Below, in pieces: positions 9,315 through 18,899 of a stretch of DNA of 23,471 nucleotides. Origin of the DNA: Entrophospora sp. SA101. Its lineage: Eukaryota; Glomeromycota; Glomeromycetes; Entrophosporales; Entrophosporaceae. Each line of letters begins with the position of its first letter. The first letter of the stretch is position 1. A model generated the notes under the pieces. It was not told where the DNA came from. It made no database searches and saw only the letters and a program-made list of their open reading frames with translations. The position numbers were made by a program, and so were the translations under genes. The stretch covers positions 3,374 through 26,844 of the forward strand of contig CAUDNR010000425.1 of the NCBI GenBank assembly GCA_958430865.1, written 5' to 3'.

Positions 9315-10612
9315 ATGAAAAATTTAATAAATTCAAACTTTTCTATAATATCAACGATAATAACAATAATAATATCATTTACACTCATTTTAACGACGAG
9401 GGTTCCATTGACGACAGCAGAAAATAGACGAAATTTAGAAATATCAAAAACACTTCCTAATCGCATAATAATAAATTCATTCTCGATAGACAATAACAGC
9501 AACACCAACATCAATAGCAATAGTATAAAAGCGTATAAATTTATATTTTCAACAACGCTTATACCAAATTTTCATATACAAACTTTTCAAACCATTAGTA
9601 GTAATGACAATGATGTTGATGATAATGACTATAATGACAATGATAACGAAGAAGAGGAAGAATTGAAATCGTTAATCAGTTTTAGGGTTGGACTATTGGG
9701 ATTGATCGAGTATAATGACACGATAACTTTGAGCGAGAGCACTAGTTATTATAGTTTGATTGGTAAAGGTGGATTATGGAGTGGTATTGAGATATCTAGT
9801 GAAGGTGACAATATAAAGAAATTCGAAACTAGTCTAATTGATAATACTAAAGGACAAAATCTTATAGTTAATATCATTGGATTCATCACTGGGTGGGTAT
9901 TTATTATCAATCAATCAATCAATCAATTAATCATTATTATTATTAATTATAATTTAATTTTTGTTTTTTAAGGAATGCTACAAGAAACAGCGAAGGAATA
10001 TTGTTGAGACCTTCAAGATTAAAATACACTCTATCGTTTAAAAATTTTCCATATATTTACAAAGACTCGAAGATAGCAATATTGCATGCTATATATTCAT
10101 CGTCGACTTCAACGAAAAAATATGATTTAACATCTGTCAATATATTAGAAGCAGGAAGAAATTGTGGGGGTGGAAGAGATATAATAAATGTCGGAAAATT
10201 TGAATCGATTTCAACTGTTTTAGCAGATGGTAAAAAATATGATTTATTACTAGAACAAAAAGTTATATGGAAAGAATCAATTGAATTGATTAGCAATATC
10301 AATCATGTCAATAACAACATAAATAATGAAGGTGACGATCAATATATAATAAATGCTAACAATGGTAACATTAATATTAATGATGAATTGTTCGAGTTGA
10401 TAGCATTTAAAATTCCAGTGATACAACCAACTGAAGTTATTTGGGATCCGGAGGTTGGAATTGATGACCCCAATGATTATTATTATAATGAAAATAATGA
10501 CGATGATGGTAAATCTAGTAATGCTGTTAATGGTAAAGCTGTTAACGCTGTTCTAGAAAAAAGTTGGTTTGCATTTTTTGTCATTTTAATGACTATAATA
10601 TTTTTACTGTAA
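9315..10612 (+). CDS. secreted, probably membrane- or GPI-anchored protein of unknown function (two exons)
   Basis: Exons 9315-9892 and 9973-10612 (1218 nt, 405 residues). The donor GTGGGT at 9893 is the choice that keeps frame with the AG at 9971-9972, giving ...GFITG-NATRNSEG.... The N-terminus is a typical signal peptide (IISTIITIIISFTLILTT). The C-terminus ends in a bare hydrophobic stretch (WFAFFVILMTIIFLL) after a small-residue region (KSSNAVNGKAVNAV), which suits a GPI-attachment signal or a tail anchor. The body has beta-like alternation (KYTLSFKNFPYIYKDSKI, FRVGLLGLIEYNDTITL), several N-X-S/T sites, and Asp/Asn-rich low-complexity inserts around residues 95-115 and near the C-terminus. 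A CGGG motif follows the single Cys of ILEAGRNCGGG. I recognise no family. It lies inside the tetraspan array but shares no exon plan with it. Confidence 0.75.
9905..9928. repeat. (ATCA)n microsatellite in the intron
   Basis: About six ATCA units lie in the single intron of the secreted-protein gene, close to the donor. This is the same motif and relative position as in intron 2 of the first tetraspan gene. Confidence 0.85.
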
Positions 10613-11044
10613 TAGATTGTTTAATAATAATATTTAATTTATAATTTAATGATAATTTAATTAATTTAATAATAACTTTAATATTAATTATGTAAAAAAA
10701 ATTCGTTATGTTTGTCATAAATTTTTTAATTAGAAAATAATACACGCCACATAAACACACATACAAATAAAAATAATTAAAATTAAAATCGTAAATGAAT
10801 TTGAAAATAAATGATCTGACTAAATTGGTAAAACCTGCTATTTTCGATTTTAAGATTATCATTTGAAAAAAAATATAAATTCTTGGTTTTTTTCTTTATC
10901 ATAATGAAAACCATTATTTATCATAAACAAATTTGGCATAACTATGAAAAAAAGAAATCCATATTACTAAATAAATAAATTTCATTTTTATTTTAGAAAA
11001 AACTTTTTGGCAGATTTTTTATACGCTTGCTTATTTTACTAATT
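10613..11044. other. non-coding spacer, promoter of the second tetraspan gene
   Basis: A+T-rich. The minus-strand frame at 10593-10862 is a hydrophobic low-complexity reading with no support. Nothing else seen. Confidence 0.35.
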
Positions 11045-12196
11045 ATGAAGAGGGGTTTAATAATAAACACACTTTTGACACTAAAAATAATACAATTACT
11101 CATAGCGTCAGCTTGTCTTGGATTACGTAAGTTATGATGTAATCTTGCATTTAAGAAATTTATTTTTAACAATTGACTAATTTTATATTTTTAGAAATAT
11201 ACAACTTCTTGGTATGGGATTCTTATCTGAATAGTGATCAACAAACATCATGGAATTTATTTTTTCAAACTAATCAAAGGTTTGAATTAATTAATTGATT
11301 AATCTATAATATTGATTTTAATAACTAATATGTGATGTTATATTTTTTTGTAAAGATTTTCAGAAACCAAGATATATTATTATATTGTGATCGGAATGAC
11401 AATAATCGGAATTGGTAATAATTCATGATAAAAATTTTCATTCTTGATTAAAATTAAATGCCCAATAATCTTAAATATATATAATATATAAAAAATTTAG
11501 GAACAACAACATTACTTTTCAATAAATTATGGCCAAAAACGATTATAATTATAATTATAGATTTGTAAGTAATTTATCATTAGTGTGAATTATATTATTA
11601 TGAATAACTATTGGAATTAATTAAATCCCATCATACATATTTGTAGAGCTTATTTAATTTTGTGGATATTAGTAGGTAAATATATATACTTGTATAGCAT
11701 ATATATATATATATATATCTTATAATTAATAGTTCTTATTTTTTCCAAATCCAAACAATTAGTTTTGTTGAGATTGGAATCAATAGATCATATTAATTCT
11801 TTTGTGTGCGACAGTTATGCTAGTTATGCTACAATAGATCATGACTACCCAGAAGTAATAAAAACAGAAGATGGTAATAATGAACCAGCCCCAGTACCAT
11901 CATGGATAGAACATACATGTATAGCAGATCTTATTACAATATTGCTAATACTTGCAAATACAACATTATTCATAGTCACATTTTTTTCATCTATATTTGT
12001 GCTCAGAAAAGCAAAAAATAAGGATTTGTTGGAAATATATAATGAGCAAAATGATGAAAACGAGTTTGATGTTGGCGAATTGGCTGTTGATGACGCGGTG
12101 ATTGTTGAAGAATGTCAAAATATGAGAAATATTGAATCGAGATATTCTGCTGTTGATGAAAATTGGTTGAAAAGAATAGTAGTTGATAGTAAATAA
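11045..12196 (+). CDS. four-helix MARVEL-like membrane protein, paralogue 2 of 4 (six exons)
   Basis: Predicted exons: 11045-11126, 11195-11279, 11356-11414, 11501-11564, 11647-11675 and 11763-12196 (753 nt, 250 residues), with phases 1-2-1-2-1. Exon 1 (82 nt) and exon 5 (29 nt) are exactly the same lengths as in the gene at 7262. Their translations align: KIIQLLIASACLGLQIYNF versus RILQLLHALACLSIGEIAQF. Hydrophobic segments: helix 1 as above, IYYYIVIGMTIIGIGTTTLL, IIIIIIDLAYLILWILVVLL and LITILLILANTTLFIVTFF. The loop before helix 4 is long and acidic, with Cys in FVCDSY and again in WIEHTC. The cytoplasmic tail is acidic (NEQNDENEFDVGELAVDD...). Role unknown. A membrane-organising MARVEL-type protein is the working guess from topology alone. 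Confidence 0.75.
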
Positions 12197-12354
12197 AAAT
12201 GTTATTGTATTTATTATATAGATACATGATTTTATTTTAAGCGTAGATGTGATTAAGTAAATAAATTAATTTAAACAAAATAATTAGATTAAATAATAAC
12301 CAATTTACAATAGAATATTTTTCTGCCTTTCATCCTTCCAGTCGAAAAAATAAT

Positions 12355-13539
12355 TTAAACATGTTCATATCCTGATGTTATTTCATCATTATCGGTTTCC
12401 TTGATTTTCTTATTCTCATTCTCATCCTTATTCTGATTCTCATTCCTATTTTCATTTTCATTCTCATCTTTACTTTTCTCCCTGGTGGTTGTATCATCTT
12501 TTTCATTTTTATTAAATTTATTAAACAAATTCCTGGCTTGAAACAAGTAAATTTCTTCCTCCGGATGACCATTCTTTTGTCTTATAATCAACACAATATA
12601 AATTATTATAGATAATGCTATTAGATATCCAAGTTCTATAAACAGGAAAAACAAATTTGCTGATCTCACTCTGCAAATATAGTCGGATTGTGTAGGATCT
12701 GCACAATTATAAGCATATACTGTTGTATCTAGTTCATCTGCAGTATTTGAATTATAAATTGCTAGAGAAAGACAAATATTTTTGAATTTGGATGTAATGG
12801 GAATAATTAGAATAGTTAGAATAATGAATGAATGAATGAATCAATCAGATAAGTTTTAGATTAATAATAACTAATTAATCAAGTAATTTAAGTATATAAT
12901 TACATGCTATTAAAATCCATAAAGTTAAAAGAAATCTAATATACAAAAGTTATTATATATAATTTTTTCAATCAATTACCAACTAGTTATTAAACAAACT
13001 TACAGCCAAAATGCTCTTTCAGATCTCGGAATTGGAAAAAATTTTTTAGTTAAATATGCATTTTTCCATGATAATGCTATTGTATATTAATATATTTATT
13101 AGCATATAATATTTACGAATCACAAATTAATTATATATAATAATTATTGGTTAATATTTACCAACATTAAAAAACAATAAGATTGTAAATGTAATATAAC
13201 TAAAATGAAAAATAAAAAAGTGTTAATATTTGGATTAATAAATAAAATCAGAAAGAATCAAGTAAAAAAGAATTATATATATACTCACAATCCTTCCAGT
13301 GCCTCAGAATAGTCAACATCGTTACTATTAAAAGTTGCAAGTTTTGCAATCTCTAAAATTTAAAAATATTGTAATTGAAAATCAATAATAATATAATTCA
13401 ATGAATTCAAATTTATTAAAATTATTCAATATTGCATACCAAAAGCAATACATAATATTGTAAACACCGTTGTGATTATCAAAAATACAATATAAATTCG
13501 TGTGAAAATTCTTTCCAAGAAATGATTATCAACATTCAT
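12355..13539 (-). CDS. four-helix MARVEL-like membrane protein, paralogue 3 of 4 (six exons)
   Basis: Minus-strand exons: 13539-13440, 13352-13289, 13199-13162, 13076-13004, 12935-12904 and 12761-12355 (714 nt, 237 residues), with phases 1-2-1-2-1 as in its neighbours. Exon 2 begins EIAKLATF, matching EIAQFVMF of the gene at 7262. Helices: RIYIVFLIITTVFTILCIAF; a short second segment, YITFTILLFFNV; FWLFLLTLWILIASIYN; and LFFLFIELGYLIALSIIIY. The pre-helix-4 loop is YNCADPTQSDYIC, a compact Cys pair. The long hydrophilic tail is Asn/Glu/Lys-rich (DENENENRNENQNKDENE). Loop 1 and helix 2 are shorter than in the paralogues. It is convergent with the gene ending at 12196 (158 bp between stops) and divergent from the one starting at 14243. 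Confidence 0.75.
12823..12848. repeat. (AATG/TCAA)n microsatellite in intron 5
   Basis: About five AATG units followed by TCAATCA lie inside intron 5 of the minus-strand tetraspan gene. Confidence 0.8.
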
Positions 13540-14242
13540 ATTTTATTATTTAATAATTTTAAAGAAAATAAAAAAACTATGTAGAAATTTTTTGAGAAAA
13601 AAGGCTCGAAATAAATTAGTATATATCTTAAATGTATAATTTTGGAAAGATTATATGATAATCTGTCGAATATTTTCATGATCATGTTTGTAACTTTCCA
13701 ACTACTGACTATTATAATCATTACCATTATGAAAATGGCAAATTACATCATTGTATCGTGTCGTGTTAGTATTAGTTATAAATTTATTATTATGATCCAA
13801 AATTAATTTGTTAAAAAACGGGATTTTTTCCGTGATCTACATCGTTAAATCACGTGCCAAATTTTAAATGTTTTCTTCTTCTCAAAGTTTTGAAGAAGAA
13901 TTAAAAGAATATGTTATTAATAAATACAATAAACATGTGGGATATTTATTTATTATTGTCCATCATACAAAAATTAATTAGTGCGACGATTGTTTCATTA
14001 TTTGATATCTACACCAATCCTATGAAATATACTAAAATCCTACGAATAAACATATAAATATCTAATTTTTTCTCGCTTGTTGTAAACAAACCATTTTTTT
14101 TTTTTTTAATTTAAATAGAAATAGAATAAATTAAAATTATTTTTAAAAAAGTTAAATCAGGAATCAGGAGGAAAAAATCAACTCAAAAAATGATTTAATC
14201 TCGTATTTTTAATATTAAAATAATAATAATAACAAATAAATT
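13540..14242. promoter_or_regulatory. shared divergent promoter region of two paralogues
   Basis: The 703 bp separate the start codons of the minus-strand gene (13539) and the plus-strand gene (14243). It is A+T-rich, with a CACGTG E-box-type hexamer at 13851-13856 and a T tract near 14094-14108. No TATA element can be told apart from background. Co-regulation of the pair is inference from the layout. Confidence 0.4.
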
Positions 14243-15232
14243 ATGGAATTGTTGATGAGAGCATTATTTCATTTTTTACATTTTTTAAAAATTTTCGCAC
14301 TCATTTTAACAATAATTTTTGGTAAACCCATTTTTTTTTTTTGGAGTTTTGTTTATTTATTTCTAACAATGATAATATAATGACAATTAACAAATATTTT
14401 TGGCATAATTTAGGTATATTAAAATTTAATATATTCTCACGATTAAATGAAGAATTGTCATTTAACAATATTTTAGAAATAACGTAAAAAACACTAATAT
14501 AATCATATCATTTAAATATTTAAATATTATTATTTATAATTAATACACTAATTCTTTAAATAATAGATATATTTCTATAAGCTTTTGTTATTTGGCTTTT
14601 TGTAAGTAAATAAATCATTATTAATCTTCCAGGAAATTTTGACCAATTTTAACATTAATTAAATTTTTATTGACTGTAGTTGCAACATATTTACGATTAA
14701 TATTTTCATATTCAGAAGATTATCATTATTATTATTCAAAAGATTATTATGATTTTTGGAAGAAATATATACAATTATATAAAATAGAAAGGTAAATTAA
14801 TTAATTGGTGTATTCATACTAATATCAATCAATTATAATAATTATTATTATTATTTAATATTACATTCTAGCATAATATCTTTGATATATTTAATATTTG
14901 CATGTAAGCATATCCACACATTTAAACTACAAGTTTTGATTTTAAAAGGCTCTAATATTGTGATAATTAATACTATTTAATCATTAGGCATTTATACCAA
15001 ATTAACATCTAATGTAATAGAAGGCGAAATACCAATAAATTGTCCAAACGATTGGAAATATCCTCATCAATTCAATGATAAGAATAGTATTAAGGAAGCT
15101 TGTAAATATAGATTATATAATTTGATATTTCTTTGGTTGACAATATCTTTACATATGATGGTCATCCCCATATTGTTGTATAATAGAAGAAGAACAAGAG
15201 TCATTGAAGATTCGGCTGGTTTGTATGAATGA
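14243..15232 (+). CDS. four-helix MARVEL-like membrane protein, paralogue 4 of 4 (six short exons)
   Basis: Predicted exons: 14243-14321, 14414-14483, 14567-14601, 14680-14791, 14872-14903 and 14988-15232 (573 nt, 190 residues). Phases are 1-2-1-2-1, and exon 5 is 32 nt as in the gene at 12355. No exon is long enough to stand out as an ORF. The model rests on six GT-AG junctions keeping one frame and on the shared plan. Helices: FLHFLKIFALILTIIFGIL, YISISFCYLAFFATYLRLIF, IISLIYLIFACIYTKL and YNLIFLWLTISLHMMVIPIL. A Tyr/Asp-rich loop (YSEDYHYYYSKDYYDF) follows helix 2. Loop 2 holds INCPNDW and KEACKY, the two cysteines. The tail is short (YNRRRTRVIEDSAGLYE), without the long low-complexity extension of its neighbours. 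It is the most diverged member. Confidence 0.7.
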
Positions 15233-16248
15233 TGATGAGGGAATTAGAGATGTGGATATCAGGATGAGGGCGAGAATTGGGCGAGAAAAAAATTAGGAGA
15301 TAATAATTTAGTATTTATTTAGAATAATAATAATTAATAATAATCATTTCAATTTGTAAATTTTAACCAAACAAAAAAAAAGTAAATAAATAATTCATTC
15401 TCAATCAAATTACAAATAATAATGATTTTTTTATCATGACGGTGTTTCATAGATTATCGTCATCAATGAAAAAATATAAATAAACAACCTCAAATTTTAG
15501 ATTTAATCTTTGAATTTGTTTTTTTTCTTCGTAAAAAATTGATTTTGCATTCAAAAAAATAACAGCTGTGCAATTTAATCGCAATAATTAGAATTACACG
15601 AGGCAGATTTAAATAATAACATAATAATAAGCAACCCCACAGCGGAAGCCTGTAGTTTAGGAAGCGATCTTCTATACCGAAGCTATTCACCAAAGATATT
15701 CGTACTCTATCATAATTCGGTGGGCATTAAGTTTAGATAACTTTAGAAACTTAATGGTGATGATTTTATCGATTAACAATGTTGTTTGCAAATGCATCTT
15801 TTTAAATTAAAATTCATAATCACATAAAGATCTTTTTTTGTTCAATATTACTAAGCGACAAAAAAATCTTGAGTGTATGCATAGAATGCATGTATACACT
15901 CACAACAACAATTAATTGACGGAAAAGAAAAGACAGCGTGGAATTTGTTTATTTATCCATATCCCGAGATAATAAAAAAGCATACATTTACATAATAAAT
16001 AAAATTGTGATATTTTGAATTTTATGTATTGTTTTTTAAAATTTTATTTTATCTTCATAAGCAACATTCACTATGTTTTCCCAATCCTATGTTATATATG
16101 TTTTTCAATCCTATGTAAGTTGTGCGGATCTAATACAAATAAAAAAAAGTTTTAAAAAGTTTTTTTTTTTTACAAACCAAAATTTGTTTCCATTTACTAT
16201 TTTATGAATGAAATCATTAACAATTGGGGGAGTTTTATTATTATATAG
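15233..16248. other. non-coding stretch
   Basis: No supportable gene. The minus-strand frame at 15490-15693 (67 codons) has no domain or splice context. A near-palindrome lies at 15871-15901 (GAGTGTAT...ATACACTC with inner ATGCAT copies). Confidence 0.35.
15871..15901. repeat. near-perfect palindrome
   Basis: GAGTGTAT at 15871-15878 pairs with ATACACTC at 15894-15901. Two ATGCAT copies sit inside. It is a small hairpin of unknown meaning. Confidence 0.5.
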
Positions 16249-16481
16249 TTTGTTAATATTAATTATATAAATTGTAAAGATAAATTAATAATTTATTTTA
16301 TGCTGAAGTTTATTATATATATTTTTTCTAACGTGAAATGAGTATTTCTCTACTATTCAACGATATAGCTATTTAATTATAAGCAACACAAACAAAACAC
16401 GGTGAACAGACAAATAATTAGATTATTTGGGATTTTATAGATAACTTTAATATTTGCATTTTAATTAGCATTAAAATTGAT
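16249..16481. repeat. diverged direct repeat, copy 1
   Basis: Shares an ordered series of blocks with 16701-16909: TTTGTTAAT, ATGCTGAA(G/A)TTT(A/G)TTATAT, TTAATTATAAG..ACACAAACAAA, GGATTTTATA..AACTTTAAT and AAATTGAT. This indicates an old duplication of non-coding sequence. Confidence 0.5.
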
Positions 16482-16511
16482 AAATAGATTTTGGCTCATT
16501 AAAAAAAAAAA

Positions 16512-16724
16512 ATATATGAGCATTTCTTCAGACGAATTTCAAAACTGCGGAACGATACACACAGACTTTGCCTACACGGAAAAAAGACAGGAAAGTTGTT
16601 CTCATTTAACGTGATACATGCAGACGTCCTTGACCCCGTCATGGAAAAAAAATTGTACGATTTGGTCATGAAGTGTATGACAATTGGATTTTATTATTGG
16701 TTTGTTAATTATATATATAACTAA
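16512..16724 (+). pseudogene. relic open frame between the two direct repeats
   Basis: An open frame without a good start contains GKKTGKLFSFNVIHADVLDP and VMEKKLYDLVMKCMTIG, ending at TAA 16722-16724. G+C content at about 16540-16690 is clearly above the surroundings and the residue mix looks protein-like. I recognise no family. It is probably a left-over exon. Chance is the alternative. Confidence 0.3.
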
Positions 16725-16909
16725 AGGTAAATAAGAATCTATTTAATGCTGAAATTTGTTATATTGCTACGTATATTAATTATAAGAACACAAACAAATA
16801 AGTAAATATATTATTATTCTGCATATAATCAGATATTTAGAAGTAATATTTTAATATTTTAAAAAACAGTATGGATTTTATAACTTTAATGTTACACCTT
16901 TAAATTGAT
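16701..16909. repeat. diverged direct repeat, copy 2
   Basis: Second copy of the block at 16249-16481, same orientation, about 450 bp downstream, with small indels throughout. Confidence 0.5.
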
Positions 16910-17435
16910 TCTTGTTTCAAATTCATTTTGAATAGATGAAAAGAAAATTTTTACTTATGTTGCAGATCAAGAAAATGTGGTTATGTTACACATGTTTTTG
17001 ATATTTTCAAAGTCTTGTTATGCTAAGAAAACATGGTCTGATTTTCTCGCCTGAATTAGTATAGTAGTATATCATAAATGCACGTGAGCACGTGAAACTG
17101 GATTTGCAATTCCTGGATCGTAATATAATCTGTTACTGTGTAAAAAAAAAACTGAACCAAATATTTTTAAATATTTTCAAACTAAATATAACAAATTAAC
17201 TGATATATGGTTTCAAGAACAAATGAAATATGACCATTGATGATAATCAAGTTGATGTGCGATTGGTGATGACTGCGATTCGTTAGTTTTTCATACACTC
17301 TTGTTTTAGGATATAACACAAATGTAAAATGTTATTAGAGGACAGATCATTATTTCATCCTCTTTCACACCATCATCGTACGATATTCACGCTGTTTACG
17401 CAACGTTTGTATATTCGATCAATTAGAAATCATAG
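16910..17435. other. non-coding stretch
   Basis: No gene seen. Two CACGTG hexamers lie 8 bp apart at 17081-17086 and 17089-17094 in otherwise A+T-rich sequence. The left copy of the hAT target duplication is at 17428-17435. Confidence 0.35.
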
Positions 17436-17893
17436 TAGAGGTTGGAATCGTCCAAAAAAATCCTTAGTCGACTAAATTTTTTTTTAATAATAGATAGCAG
17501 TATTTCTTTTTTTTTTTTAATTTGCAAATTACAAATTCATTTTCATTTGAATCTTTCACTTTTTCAAACCACTTCCACACAAAACCATGTGTTACGATTC
17601 GTTTTTTTAAAGGTCTTCTGGAACCACCGCTTAAATCGTTGGAACTTGAAGCCAATGAACTATTACCTTGTATCGGAAGTGTTTATTAGTTCACATGTAA
17701 AATTATCATCAACACCATTGTCGTCATCATCGTATTGGTGGTATTGATATCTTCCGCATATAAATTTTCCATTTTGAATGATAAAACACAAAAATCGTAA
17801 TTGGTCAGACAATAGTACTGGTATTATTATTAGTAGTCGACTATTAGTTTTCGAAAAAAAGTTTAGTCGACTATTTTAGGATTCCAACCTCTA
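17436..17893 (-). mobile_element. hAT-superfamily non-autonomous element with 8-bp target duplication
   Basis: TAGAGGTTGGAATC at 17436-17449 is repeated inverted at 17880-17893 (14-bp perfect terminal repeats). The element is flanked by identical AATCATAG octamers at 17428-17435 and 17894-17901. An 8-bp duplication and TAGAG termini are hAT hallmarks. The palindrome TAGTCGACTA occurs near both ends (about 17466, 17834 and 17863), fitting subterminal transposase-binding repeats. The interior encodes, on the minus strand, the first part of a transposase (separate entry). It is therefore an internally deleted derivative of an autonomous element (458 bp). Confidence 0.88.
17464..17655 (-). pseudogene. 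truncated hAT transposase N-terminus with partial BED finger
   Basis: Reading from ATG at 17655 on the minus strand, about 30 residues of Ser/Arg/Lys-rich leader are followed by HGFVWKWFEKVKDSNENEF and FVICK. This is the start of a BED-type zinc finger (aromatic VWxxF, then the first metal Cys). The second Cys and His ligands are absent. The frame instead runs through Lys-rich sequence into the opposite terminal repeat and stops at 17464. The truncation point marks the internal deletion that produced the element. The BED call is by motif recognition. Position within a hAT element supports it. Confidence 0.65.
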
Positions 17894-18899
17894 AATCATA
17901 GTTAGTCTCCTATCACAATATTTTTAGGAGTAAGGAGAAAAGAATCAATCTGATAAATTACTCTTAAAATATTTTATTATAATTATAATTATAATAATAA
18001 TAATTATTATTATTCTCAAATAATCAACAAAAAACAAGAAGAAGACAAGAAAAAAAGGAATCCAAAACCAATTATTTTAAGCACGATTGGATTTAGGAAA
18101 CATAGTCACACTTTGGAGAAAAGATAAAATAGTAAAAGAAAATAAGAAATCTTATAAACTTTGTGTTACAGGGATTTTTATTTTTATTTATTTGACAAAA
18201 GAATAATAATAATTTCTCGTGTGTTCATATTTATAGATTTTATAAATATGCATAAAAATTAACATGTGGGGCATTAAAAAAGAAGACTCCATCCGTCCAT
18301 GTACATACTACTATTACTATGTTAATATGTAATTGTCCACTTGGTTGAGGAATCTTTAATAGATTTATTAATTTCAAAGAAAATTTCTAATTCCACAAAT
18401 ATGGTTTTTTTTCTCTCAATTTATTTGTTCATTATGCTTTTTCTTAATTTATAACAATGAAAAAAAAAAACCAATAAATTCATAATGATCTACACTACAT
18501 ATAATTTTGAAGTTAGATCAATATCCTATTATAAAATCTAGTATAGAACTGTGTCATCAATTACATCAGTTAGTATAAAATAAGATTTCATACCTTTTGA
18601 ACCTGTGATAATTAAATAATTATTTGTTTGAGATGATTTAATCAATTAGTGAATAAAAAGATTAGGTTTTGGTTTTTTGTTTTTGTTTTTGTGCTTTTTA
18701 AAAACTTTTTTTCCAATTTCCTTTTTTTTTTTATTCCTATAGAATTTTAAAGTTTGGCTAGTCCAAAATAACTTCAAGTGTTTTTTCTGTTAAATTTCAA
18801 TTGATTTGAATTATTTATAGATAAAACAAACATAACTAAAATATTGTATAAAAACTTGATATATACTAAGTATCAAAAATATCAAAAATTTAATTAATA
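17894..18899. other. non-coding stretch, promoter of the acidic-protein gene
   Basis: Starts with the right target-duplication copy, then a self-complementary ATTATAATTAT/AATAATAATTATTATT run at about 17975-18013. No coding region found. Confidence 0.4.
18847..18854 (+). promoter_or_regulatory. possible TATA box
   Basis: TATAAAAA lies 46 bp upstream of the ATG at 18900. In such A+T-rich DNA this is suggestive only. Confidence 0.3.

Noticed and set aside
10057..10302. Minus-strand 81-codon frame
   Set aside because: Antisense shadow of exon 2 of the secreted-protein gene.
12003..12227. Minus-strand frame over the end of the second tetraspan gene
   Set aside because: Antisense to the confirmed-frame last exon; low-complexity Gln/His/Phe reading.
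12521..12706. Alternative minus-strand frame starting MCRSYTIRL
   Set aside because: The other frame continues in phase from exon 5 through the Cys pair and helix 4 to a stop, so this one is a shadow.
15490..15693. Minus-strand 67-codon frame
   Set aside because: Ends in a Lys-rich low-complexity run. No splice partner or domain could be found. Kept as non-coding.
17442..17747. Plus-strand 101-codon frame inside the hAT element
   Set aside because: Opposite strand carries the BED-like transposase start, and this reading begins in a terminal repeat and has no domain.
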